NCBI GenBank assembly: GCA_900491605.1
Contig: UESW01001677.1
Coordinates: 149,877 to 213,876 of the forward strand
Length of the DNA: 64,000 nt
Direction: 5' to 3'
Source of the DNA: Calamus simplicifolius
Taxonomy: Eukaryota; Streptophyta; Magnoliopsida; Arecales; Arecaceae
The notes beneath the pieces were generated by a model. That model had not been told where the DNA came from, made no database searches, and saw nothing but the letters and a program-made list of their open reading frames with translations. This document shows positions 24,101-36,100 of the stretch, piece by piece. Numbering within the stretch: position 1 is the first letter of the stretch; each line of letters starts with the position of its first letter. A program made the position numbers and the translations under genes.

Positions 24101-27100
24101 GGCTCAGGCCCGGCGAAGCGGCGAGCACGCCGCCGGCCCGAACCAAGGATCGGACCGCCGGCTATTCCCAGGCCGCTTCTCTCCCGCCTCCGCTCTCTTC
24201 TCTCTCTCTCGGCACCCCACGGGACGCCGCCCCCGGTGCCGGTGGGGTTGTCGGCCGGACTCAGGCCCGGCGAGGCGGCGAGCACGCCGCCGGGCCTGAA
24301 CCTGTGTCGGCACAGGGAAGGGAGCTGGGTTCTGTAACCCGGTTCCTCCCTGTTTCTCCCCTTTTTTCTTTTTTTTAACTTTCTCTCTAACCTTCTCTCT
24401 CCCATGCATGGACAGGGGACTTACCAGAGGCAGGCGCACTGGGGAAGAAACGTCCGCATGAGATGATGAGAAGGGGGCGTCCACGGTTTCCATATTATCT
24501 TTTATAGGCAATGCAGAGTCCCCAAATCAAGGGACTCTGTAGTTAGATATACTTGGAGTTCAAATATCTAGAGTCTATCATCTGATCTCGTGATAACTCT
24601 CACGAGCAATTAAGAATCCAGGGGATTACATTCTCCCCTCCTTATAAAAATTTCGGCCTCGAAATTGATAACTTTTATTAGAGAAAATTAAAATCCAATT
24701 TTTAAGGACTAACAATCAACTAAAACTAACAGTTTTCAATCATTAACTATTTTAAGATACAAATAGTTGTGGATACTTTTCTTTCATTTCTTCCTCCAGT
24801 TCCCAAGTAGCCTCCCTCTCAGAATGATTACTCCATTGCACCTTGACATAGGGAATGGTACGCCGTCTTAGAACCTGATCTTTGCGGTCTACGATACGCA
24901 CAGGATGCTCCTCATATGATAAATCTTTCCTCAACTGTATAGGCTCATATGCTATGACATGGCTGGGGTCAGAGATATACTTCCTCAGCATAGATACATG
25001 AAAAACATTGTGTACCCCAGATAGAATCGGAGGCAGTGCCAGGCTGTAAGCAACCTCTCCGACTCTGCTCAAGATCTCAAAAGGTCCAATATAACGTGGA
25101 CTCAGCTTTCCTTTAATCCCAAATCTCATCACATCTTTGGTTGGTGATACCCTTAAGAAGACATGATCCCCAACCTGGAATTCCAATTCCCTTCTTCTGA
25201 CATCAGCATAGCTCTTTTGCCTGCTCTGAGCTGTACGAAGACGCTCCCTGATCAAATGCACCTTATCTACTGTTTGCTGAATCAGCTCAGGCCTAGCAAT
25301 TTCCTTTCCCCCACGTCATCCCAACATATAGGAGATCTGCACCTCCTACCATACAGAGCTTCAAATGGAGCCATCTGGATGCTGGCTTGGTAACTATTAT
25401 TATATGCAAACTCCACCAAAGGTAAGTGGTTATCCCAAGCTCCACCCAAGTCCATCACACAGGCTCGCAACATGTCCTCCAGAATCTGTATGGTCCTCTC
25501 TGATTGTCCATCTGACTGGGGATGATAGGCAGTACTGAAGTTTAGTTTGGTTCCCATGGCCTTATGAAGACTCTTCCAAAACTGGGACACAAACCTGGTA
25601 TCTCTATCTGATACAATAGATACCGGAACACCATGGAGTCTCACGATCTGCTCAATATACAAATTAGCCAATCTTTCACTAGAGACCCCAACTCTGAAAG
25701 GTAGGAAATGAGCTGATTTTGTTAGTCTGTCCACAATGACCCAAACTGCATCGTTGCTCTTAGGAGTTTTGGGCAGACCAGTCACAAAGTCCATTGTAAT
25801 CTTTTCCCATTTCCACTGTGGAATCATCAGAGACTGAAGAGGTCCCGCAGGCCTTTGATGCTCGGCTTTCACTCGCTGACACACCAAGCACTTGGCCACA
25901 TACTGAGCAATCTCCCTCTTCATGCCTTTCCACCAAAAATTTTCCTTTAAGTCTCTGTACATCTTAGTGCCACCTGGATGCACAGTATAGGGAGAGTAGT
26001 GAGCCTCTTTCAAAATTTCAGCCTTTAGCTCTTCACTGTTTGGCACACAAAGTCTTCCTTCAAATTTCAGGGATCCATCTTCCATTATATAAAATTCATT
26101 CTGAACTCCTGACTGTACCACTTCTTTAATCCTTTGTAGATCTGGATCTTCCATCTGGGAGGACTTGATTCTGTCAACTAAGGTCGGCTGGAGTACAAGT
26201 GCTGCAACAAGTCCATCAGACTGCTGTACTCTCAGACCAACCTCCCACTTCTCCAGATCTCTCAATACGTGAGGCTGGGAGGTAATCATAGCAGCTAACT
26301 CAGAAGAGGATTTTCTGCTCAAGGCATCAGCTACTACATTGGCCTTCCCAGGATGATACTGTAGATTCAGGTCATAATCCTTCAATAGTTCCAACCACCT
26401 CCTCTGCCTTAAATTCAGCTCCTTCTGTGTGAAGATGTATTTTAGACTCTTATGATCTGTATACACATCACATGACACTCCATATAGATAATGCCGCCAA
26501 ATCTTCAGAGCAAAAACCACAGCAGCCAATTCCAGGTCATGAGTAGGATAATTCTGCTCATAAGGTTTCAGTTGTCTGGAGGCATAAGCTATCACTCTTT
26601 CATTCTGCATCAAAACACATCCCAATCCTTTTCGAGAGGCATCAGTGTATATAGTAAAACCTTCAGATCCCGTTGGAAGAACAAGAATGGGAGCTGACAC
26701 CAGGCGCTGCTTTAACTCCTGGAAACTTTCCTCACACTCCACTGTCCAGTCAAACTTCACTCGCTTTTGGGTTAAGCGAGTTAGGGGTAGAGCAATGCGA
26801 GAAAAATTCTCCACAAATTTTCGGTAATACCCGGCTAATCCCAAGAAGCTTCTGACTTCTGCCACATTGGAAGGTCGGCTCCAGTTAGTGATAGCTTCAA
26901 TCTTTTTCGGGTCCACAGATACACCATCTTTAGAGATTATATGACCCAAGAAAGATACTTGATCCAACCAAAATTCACACTTCTGCAGCTTGGCATAAAG
27001 CTTCTTCTCTCGAAGAATCTGTAGCACAATTCTCAGGTGGTCCTCATGCTCCTTATGGCTCTTGGAATATATCAGAATATCATCAATGAAAACCACCACA

Positions 27101-30100
27101 AACTGATCCAGATATGGCTTAAAAATTCTGTTCATCAAGTCCATGAATGCTGCTGGGGCATTAGTTAACCCAAACGGCATCACCAAGAACTCATAGTGGC
27201 CATATCTGGTTCTAAATGCTGTCTTTGGTACATCCCCTTCTTTGACTTTGAGCTGATGGTACCCGGACCTAAGATCAATCTTTGAGAATATCCGGGCTCC
27301 TTGAAGTTGATCAAACAAGTCGTCAATCCTTGGCAGAGGATACTTATTTCGCACTGTTACTTTATTGATTCCCCGGTAATCAATGCAGAGTCGAAGACTG
27401 CCATCCTTCTTCTTAACAAATAGAACTGGAGCACCCCAAGGAGAAGCACTGGGTCTAATAAATCCTCGATCTAGGAGCTCTTGCAGTTGATCCTTCAGTT
27501 CTTTTAGCTCAGCCGGGGCCATACGGTAAGGGGCCTTTGATATAGGCCCAGTTCCAGGAACTAGATCAATAGAGAACTCGACTTCCCGATCAGGAGGTAA
27601 ATTAGTCAAATCCTCAGGAAAGACATCTGGAAATTCTCGAGCTATGGGAATATCCTCCAACTTGGTCTCTTCTTGCTGAAGGTCCTTGACTACAGCAAGA
27701 AATCCTTGACCACCACTCATCAAATACTTTCCAGCCTGCATCGCTGATATGAACACTGAGGCTAGGTGTTTCTGACCACCAATAAAACTGAATTCAGGCT
27801 GGCTTGGAATTTTGAAGTTGACAGTCTTCCTGAAGCAGTCTACTGAAGCATGATAGGAGGCCAACCAATCCATTCCAAGGATAACGAAAAACTTCAGTGG
27901 AGGACAATGAGATCAGCATTCAACCTCCTATTCTCAAGATAATTGGGCAAGATTTGCATACTGTGCCAACTTTCATAACATCTCCATTTGGAAGCGCAAT
28001 ATGCAGCTCTTGCTCCAGAGGAATAGGTGTCAATGATGCATTCTTGTCAAGATAGATGTCAGATATGAAAGAATGCGTAGCACCCGGATCAATTAAAGTT
28101 TGAGCGTAAGCAGTACCTACTTTAATACTTTAATCATTCCTGAACATAAGTGTAATTTGTTTTAACATTAAGGATTGCACCTACTGTTAATTAACTGTCA
28201 ATGCATTGCACTAGATAAGAATGTAATACTAGATATAACATTAAAAGGTATACCTGTCACCACAGAATTAGATGCGGCAGCGTCCTGCTGAGTGAGGTTG
28301 AAGACCCGTCCCTGGGTCCTCGGTGGCTGCTGCTGCTGTTGCTAGCTCGTTCCTTGACTTGAAGAAGGCTGATGATCCTTCCGAAAGGAACAGGTAGCAA
28401 TTTTGTGATCAGTTTTCCCACAGACAAAGCAGGCACCAGTCACTCTGCGGCAAGGCTTTCCAGGGTGGGAGTTACCACAATGAATGCAACGAGTCTCCTT
28501 ATTCTGTGGTTCAACTGGAGTCTGTTGTGCACCCTTCTTCTTGGCCTGAGCAGAGGATTGGCCATAAGTAGGCCCTTTTCTCTTCTTCCGCAGCTCCCAA
28601 TCCTTTTGAACAGCATTCATATCCCTCTCAATCACCAAGGCCTTATTCACTACAGCACTGTAAGTGAGGAGCTCAAATGCATTGACCGCTTGCCTCAGTC
28701 TGGGTCGCAGTCCCTCAGTGAATCTGGTGACCTTGGCTATTTCATTGGTCACAATATTTGGAGCAAAACGGGCCAACCTGATGAATTCAGCTTCATTCTG
28801 GGCCACAGAAAGATCCTTTTGCTCCAACTTGATAAATTCTGATTCCATCTGTCTCTGTACACTCCTGGGAAAGTATTTGTCGAAGAATATCTCTCTAAAC
28901 TCTCCCCAAGAAATAATCTGTCCATTCCGATGCTGCTCCTCGACTAACCACCAATCATAGGCTTCTCCCTGAAGAAGATAGGTGGCAAATCTGATCCGCT
29001 CCATATCCTGACTACCATGGGCCATGAAAGCCTTCTCCATGTCTCGCACCCATCGCTCAGCATCAACAGGGTTGGTGGATCCAGAGAAAGGGGCAGGGGC
29101 AAATTTCTTGAAGTCTGCAAAACTGCAGCCAACCCCTATCCAGGATTGAGATGGAGTAGGCTGGGTCTGTGGAGCAGTAGAGTCAGGCTGAGTCTGTGGA
29201 ACAGAAGGGGCAGGCTGTGTCAGCGAAGCAGTGTGAGTAGGCTGAGTGAACAAAGCCTACAGAATCTGGTGCTGCAAGTCCCGCATCGACTGCACCATAC
29301 CCAAGAAAACCTAAAGCATCTCGGTCTGGGGTTGCTGCTGATCAGTCCCGACTGAATTGGCAGGGGCAGCAGCTCCGGTGGCTTCCAAACCTCCTGGTTG
29401 GCCAGCATTACCAACCTGGGAACTCTCATCATTTTGTCGACTTCTAGTGCGACGTACCATTCTTATCTCCTGATAAATTAGTTGTAATTAATATCACTGT
29501 AAACATTAATTCTTAGGCTTTCAAAGCATAATATCTGAGATTCCTTTAAATTTATAATCATCTCTATGTCACTCTAGTGTTTTGCCTAAAGTGTCATCAT
29601 GTATATGTCCCTAATGTCCCTAATGTATATGCCACCACAGCCCAACAAGGGATCCAATTGGTGCTTTGTCCTTCTTGCTTAACCGGTTATAAACCACTCA
29701 ACCAATTCCAAATGTCCCAACGTGGGACTATTGGGGGCATCACAATCTACCCCCCTTACAGAGGCGACGTCCTCGTCGCCAAGGGCAATTGATCACAACC
29801 ACCAGGCAGGCAGGATTCTATAGGTGGCCCCCACAGGTTCAAGAGGTGGCTCCCATCCCCCATGGATGTAGCACTTTGCCCTGTGTGGCACTTAGCTCCT
29901 GCACTTCGACTAGTGTATGGCTTTGATACCATATTATAACGACCTGGGCCCACGGGCCCGCTTCGTTACAAGAAAGCAAGACGGACAAGGTCCACACCAA
30001 CTTGGGCCACCACAGCCCAACAAGGGATCAAATTGGTGCTTTGTTCTTCTTGCTTAACCGGTTATAAACCACTCAACCAATTCCAAATGTCCCAATGTGG

Positions 30101-33100
30101 GACTATTGGGGGGTACATTCCCTTGAAAGAGTAAGGCTCAAATGGTGTTGAGCAAATGTTCATTTTTCCTTTCAGCTACCCCATTTTGCTGGGGCGTGTT
30201 GACACAAGATGATTCATGGATAATACCTTAGGATTGGAAATAAGGTGATAGAACTTGATTAAAGTAATCTCTAGCAATATCTGTCCTAAATCTTTTTATG
30301 GTAACTCCAAATTGGTTTTGAACCATTGAATGGAACGTTGGAATAACAAAGCTAACATCAGATTTATGTTTGAGGAGGAATAGCCATGTAACTCGAGTGC
30401 AGTCATCAATGAAGGATACAAACCACCGAGCCCCAGAAATATTAGGTATGCTGGAAGGGCCCCATGTGTCACTATGGATCAAATGAAAAGGATAAGAATG
30501 CGTTTATTGCTAATAGAAAAAGATACTCGAATATGTTTTGATAACTCACAAATATCATAATGAAACTCAAAAATATCTAATCCTTGGAATAGTTGAGGAA
30601 ACATAACTTATAAAACCCTAAAAGATGAATGACCTAGGTGTAAATGATACAGCCAAATGACATCTTTATTGAAAGAACTGAGAAAGGACAATGACAAATC
30701 ATTCTTAACAGTTTGAGATGATTCAAGAAGATAAAGGCCGCTGCTTTTCTTGGCAAGTCCAATCCTCTTCCTCAATCCCTGATCCTGAAAAATACAATAA
30801 GAAGAGAAAAAAATAGTATAACATTTAGGTCATAGGTGATCTTATGAATGGAGATGAGGATGGCCGATAGTTTTGGTATATGGAGGACATTTTTAAGGAT
30901 AAGGGTGGATGTGATATATATATATATCCCCGAACCCTGCAACAGTGGTTAAAGAGCCATTAGCCACTACAATTTTCCTATTACCTGGGCATGGGGTATA
31001 GGTGTGGAAATGCTGAGGTGTAGGGGTCATATGGTCTGTGGCACCGAAGTCTATTATCCAAGAGTTTGTATAGGTGTTTTTAGTTTCTGTTACTTGGGCA
31101 TTCATATAAAAAGAAAAAGAAAGTTTACCTGAAAGAGTCAAAGAGCAAGCTCCACAAGGCTTCTCAATAGATCCTAACAAACTCCTTAGCTTTCTAATTT
31201 CTTCATTATTGAACCCTTCTATTGCTGGGTTTTCCTATGCTTTGGGTTGTTCTACCATGAGTGCTTGAGGTCTCTGCTGTCTCTCACGGTTGCTCCAGTC
31301 TCGGCTTGATGGCTTACCATGCAATTTCCAACACCTCTCTTTGGTATGTCTTGGTTTTTCAAGATAGGTGCACCAGAGAGTGTCTTTGTTCTCTTTCCAC
31401 TGGTTTTTCTCTACTCAATGGTTTATGCAGACCATTCTTTCCTTTTACTACGAGGGCTGAACCATCCACGGTTTGTGATTCAAGCATGACACTTTTTCGA
31501 CTTTCTGCTCGAATCAGTAAAATTATCTCTTCTAAAGATGGTGTCTTTCTTGCCAAGGATTTGAATCCTGATCTGATCAAATTCAGGATTTAATCCAGCT
31601 AAGAAATCATAAACACGATCTTTTTTAATAAAATTCTTCAGAATGGCAGCATCCTCAGAACACTTCATCTCAAAAACTCGATAATGATCGAGTTCTTGCC
31701 ACAGGTTTTGCAGCAGATTAGCATATTCTGTGACTAATTTGTCTCTTTGCTTAGTGGCTGCAATTTTGACCTTGATCTCATAAACTTGTGCATCATTATG
31801 GTCCTTTGAATATGTGCAGCGAACAAAGTCCCAAATCTCCTTTGCAGTTGTCAAAAATATGCATGTATCGCTAATCATGGGTTCCATGGAATCCCATAGC
31901 CACGACATTATCATGGAGTCCTCATCCCAGGTTTCAAACTTCGGATCATCCTTTGTTGGCCCATTTCTGAGAAGATGGCTGAGCCTTCCCTTGCCTTTGA
32001 GGTATGTTTGGACAAATTGAGACCACTTAAGATAATTCTTCCCACTGAGCTTATAGTATGCCCGAATATTCTGTAAATCTCCAATTTTCTGAACAGAATT
32101 GGATTCTTCAGATGGTTACGGCTGCTAGAGGTTTCAGAGGTTGACATGGTCGATGGAAGAAATCTTGCAGCAATGAAGGCTACTGGGATAGGTAAAGAAA
32201 TAGGCTCAAGGAAGCCGCAGCAATGAAGGCTGCGTGCAAAGGGATAAATGCGGAAAACCCTAGAGCTCTGATACCATGTAGAAGGCTGAAATTTTTATTC
32301 ATTCCTCTTCAGTGTACAATCCTAGGAAATATATAGGAGATTACAAGATAAGAATAGAAAACTTAATCATTCTAAATCTGAAATCTATCTAATCAAATCC
32401 ATTAATTTTAGGGAATTTAAATTCAAATAGATTCACCTAATTTATAGATATTTAACTAATTTTATTTACAGCTTATTTACACTTCAACAGATATAACTAT
32501 TTATAATTTAAATGTCAACTTGGTTTTAAATAGAGCAGAATGAAGAAAGCATATTCATGTAGCCGGCCCCATGTAGTTGGGAAAATGCTTAGATGAGTTG
32601 AGTTGAGTTGAGTGAGAAGAGGCCACCTTCAATAGCAGCACGAGAGTTAGGTCAGCTAAGACAACGCCATCCTGTCTCTGGTTTGAGGTCAGCATATCTT
32701 TTGTATAATTGACAAGTTATACCAACTTGCAAGGCCAATGTTAAACATTCTTAACAATTATAGCAATTGCAACTCCACTTCTTAAATAATTATTTTTAGA
32801 ATCTTAACAAAAAAATACAAAAATTCTGTCAGCATTCTCTACCTAAGCCATCCATCTACAGATATTATCCTATCAGATTTCTCATTTCAATATGCAAATA
32901 TATAATATTTACAGGTGACTTTCATAGTGCTAGATCTCTGGACAAAATTCGGAAGATGGCAACAGAATTCTTGTACACCAATGACATATAATTAGTGACA
33001 ACAAACACTCAAAAATCTAATTTCATTAGATATACATCATTAGTACATATTGCACTAAACATCCTCACCCTTAATATAACAAATTGATTGAAAAGACTAT

Positions 33101-36100
33101 AAAAACATGAGAATAAATATAACAACTAATGTCAGCCTACTATATCAGAAGAACAACAATCTCTCTCAATTCTTAAACACACAACAAACAACATTCAATC
33201 ATCAGGACATGTCAACATCGTATTGGTTTCATCTCAATTTTAACAAACAAGTCATCCGAAATGGATGACTTATCTCACACTCTCCCTTGCCTCAATGCTT
33301 AAATATAAACCAACTCCTTAGCGAATGGCTTTGGTCCATTTCACACATGGCCAAGCATCTTGATTGATTGATCATTATGAATATGTGACCAACTATGAAC
33401 ACACACAAAAAAAAAAAAAAATCAACTTTTATACAGCCAATCTTTGGGGTATCCATAAACTTGCAGTAGAAAAAGATACGCTTACCTCAAACCAGATACA
33501 GGATGGCGTTGTCTTAGCTGGCCTAACTCTCGTGCTGCTATTGAAGGTGGCCTCTCCTCACTAGGAACTCCATTTCTTAAGAATCTACCTCTGAGTAGTG
33601 ACTGCGAGATGAATATAATGCAATACCATAGTCATAAAGACACATGCCTCATCATTTACAGTTGATGATAAACAAATGCAAACACATCATTTTTCAAAAG
33701 CAAGTAATTCTTATTAAAAAATAAAATAGAGGTAAACATTAATATAGTATCATACTATAACAATATTAAATGTTGAACGAAACAAATTATAGAAGTTAAA
33801 CAATTTATCTCATTAAAATGTGATGCTTATCGTCAAAGACCAGGGAGTTGTATCAAGACAGATATAGGTCCTTCGTGGAACATCACCACTATCCAAAGAA
33901 AAGCCTGAAATTTAAGAGATTCTTTTGTTTACTGTGAATTTTTTATCCAAATTTGGAGAAAGCATCCAATATTTTAAGCACTACATAGGCAAAAAGGTAT
34001 AGCCAACTCCAAATAAGACTCCATCCCTAATATCCATAAAGATATTGACTTCCCACCTTCAAAATGCATTCTCAACATCATTCATTCATTTAGACTTAAA
34101 ACTACAAAAAGCATCAGCCCTTGGAAACTGCAAATGAAAAATTCATCACCGTTCGTGATACTAGACCTGACAGGACAGCTACATCAAAATGCCTTAGTTC
34201 AAGAAACATGTTGTAGATTTTATTAACAATTTCTCCTCAGAAAGGGACACCTTACTATCCCATGCTATCTCGATGGCTATCCTAATTGAGCATCCTGACA
34301 AAATATTGGTCTCTCCCTTTCTCATTCACATATTTTTTATTTATTTATTTTTATTTTCCTTCCATTCTATTTTCTTTCTTTTCTTTTTTCTTCCTTATTG
34401 TCCTCTTCCTTCTTTCCTTCATTTCTTTTTTTTTTTCTCCCACCATTCTTTATTTTATTTATTTACTTTTTTCCTACTTTATTTTCACTTCTTTTTTCTT
34501 TTCTTTTCCTCTTATTTCCTTCATTTGCTTTTTCCTATCTTTCTTTTCTCTTTCCCTGCATAAATGGATTTCAGAGTCCCATCCCATCTTGGTTTCACTT
34601 CCCTACGTAAATGAAACAGGATGGCTGAGACAACCACCATGATCTTGGCTTCATTAATGTAAATAGAGCAAGTCAAATTTCAAATTTTACAAAAGATAAG
34701 GTTTCAATCAATCATTCAGTGTGGTAGCTTCTACATAAATTGCTATTATAGTTGTAACATTTTTATCCGACTCTCACATGTCAAAACCATTAAATAACAC
34801 ATATATTGATGTTAACATGATCATCGCATGAAATTTGTGAAATAACTATACAATACATTTTCACTTTCCTTATATCACATAAAATAAATCTCAACATAAA
34901 ATTAAAATTTTAACCAGGGTTGATCTACTTCTCAGATAAAATACACTTTTAGGGACTCTTTGGATGGGGAGGAACAGAGTGAAGGAGAAGTGAAAAGATG
35001 AGAAGGGTCATAAAAAGCCCTGTTTGGGAGGAAGCCAGAAAGGTGAAATAAAGAGGGGGAGGAGAAGGAGGGTTACACATTCCCCTCAGTTCTCCCTCCA
35101 AAGCTCAATTCTCTTTTACCACCAAAATATTGGAGGTAAAGAAGAGAAGGGGAATGTTTTATAAATTTTACCCTTCTTTCCCTTTCCTCCCTTTCCTTCC
35201 TTCTCAAACAAGGAGAGGGTTAAAAGTTACAACCCTTCCTTCCCCCTTCCCCTCCCCTCCCCTCCCTTCTCCTCTCTTTTCCGTCCCCTCCCTTCCCTTC
35301 AAAATCCAAACAGACCAGTGTATTGTCTGAAATAAATGTAAGCATCAAATTGAGTTTTAACGCTTAGAACCACAGAAGAACTATTCACCTCACTTGTGGC
35401 AAACAACAATGCAAAGATTGCGTCTTTCAGGACAAGGGGAGTGTTTCCAATGAAATGGACATCGAATGGATGTCAGAACTAGTCCTACAATATCAACCAT
35501 CGAAATAAAATTTATAAAAAATGGAAAAAACCAACAAGATTGACTGCTGACCTGAATTCGATTACGGTGAGCAAATTCTGAAACTACCCGATGCTCTGAC
35601 AAGCTCTGAAGCTCCCTCTGCCTCTCCCTCGCCATCCTCATGATCAGTTCAAGGCGAGCTTGCCGCCCTCGAAGCCTCAGCAAGTCCCTCCTCACATGCT
35701 CCGGCTGTCCTTCTTCTTGATCCGTGACTGACCCATCATGATCCCTCTCCATCTCACTTTCCCGCTCCGCCCTCCTGCTAGCCCGGGCATCCCTCTGTTG
35801 GCTTGCCATCTGCACCCACTCCCTCACTAACCTCACTCTCTCCCGTTCAATCTCACCGAGCCATTCCGCCCTCGGGCTTTCATTCCTGGGAGAGATTCTC
35901 GACTCTGCGTCTCCCATCCCATTCTCCGTCATCCACCCACGAACGATCTGTCTCACCCTCTCCCTCTCGCCGTCCCCGATATCAGGCGACTGCTCCCTGC
36001 TAGATCCTCGATCCTCCTCCTCCTCGCCCGGTCTTCCCATCGAACCCAATGTTCCATCAGCCCAACGATCGTAGTCATTATAGTCGCTCTCACTCGCATC

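Larger units (their letters stand above)
23467..29470 (-). mobile_element. Ty3/gypsy chromovirus B nested in copia A (5' LTR missing)
   Basis: Minus-strand order: gag (29460-28254), intron-like gap (28253-28117), protease, RT, RNase H, integrase and a chromodomain-like tail (to 24752), polypurine tract (24631-24645) and a long GC-rich 3' LTR (about 23467-24630). No copy of that LTR is found right of gag. Instead a short leader meets a truncated TRIM-like element at about 29630. It interrupts the copia A integrase between GNVP and the sequence before YWGEAALTATY. The lineage is probably Del/Tekay-like, judged from the chromodomain tail; this is an inference. Confidence 0.85.
20757..32489 (-). 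mobile_element. Ty1/copia element A, itself interrupted by chromovirus B and a TRIM-like element
   Basis: LTRs at 20757-21048 and 32277-32489, 5-bp GATAT duplication, primer site at 32264-32276 and polypurine tract (TTGAGGGGGAG) just right of 21048. Coding reads on the minus strand: gag (32147-31480), protease region (31180-30893), integrase (30482-30118, continued from 23460), linker, RT and RNase H (to 21056). The inserted block is about 23467-30117. The copia itself lies inside a LINE in intron 2 of the RING gene, antisense to the LINE and in the same orientation as the gene. Confidence 0.9.

Noticed and set aside
23738..24511. Overlapping 80-140 residue frames in GC-rich DNA
   Set aside because: They fall in the 3' LTR of chromovirus B; low-complexity GCCGGC composition explains the absence of stops.
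23467..30117. A single LTR element bounded by matching LTRs inside copia A
   Set aside because: The GC-rich LTR on the left has no partner on the right. The right end belongs to a different, TRIM-like element, so two elements are needed.
32277..32489. Solo LTR next to the LINE tail
   Set aside because: It pairs with 20757-21048 and shares the GATAT duplication, so it is the 5' LTR of an interrupted full element.
34273..34642. Phe/Ser/Leu-rich membrane-like peptides
   Set aside because: Translation of a T/C-rich tract inside intron 1 of the RING gene.
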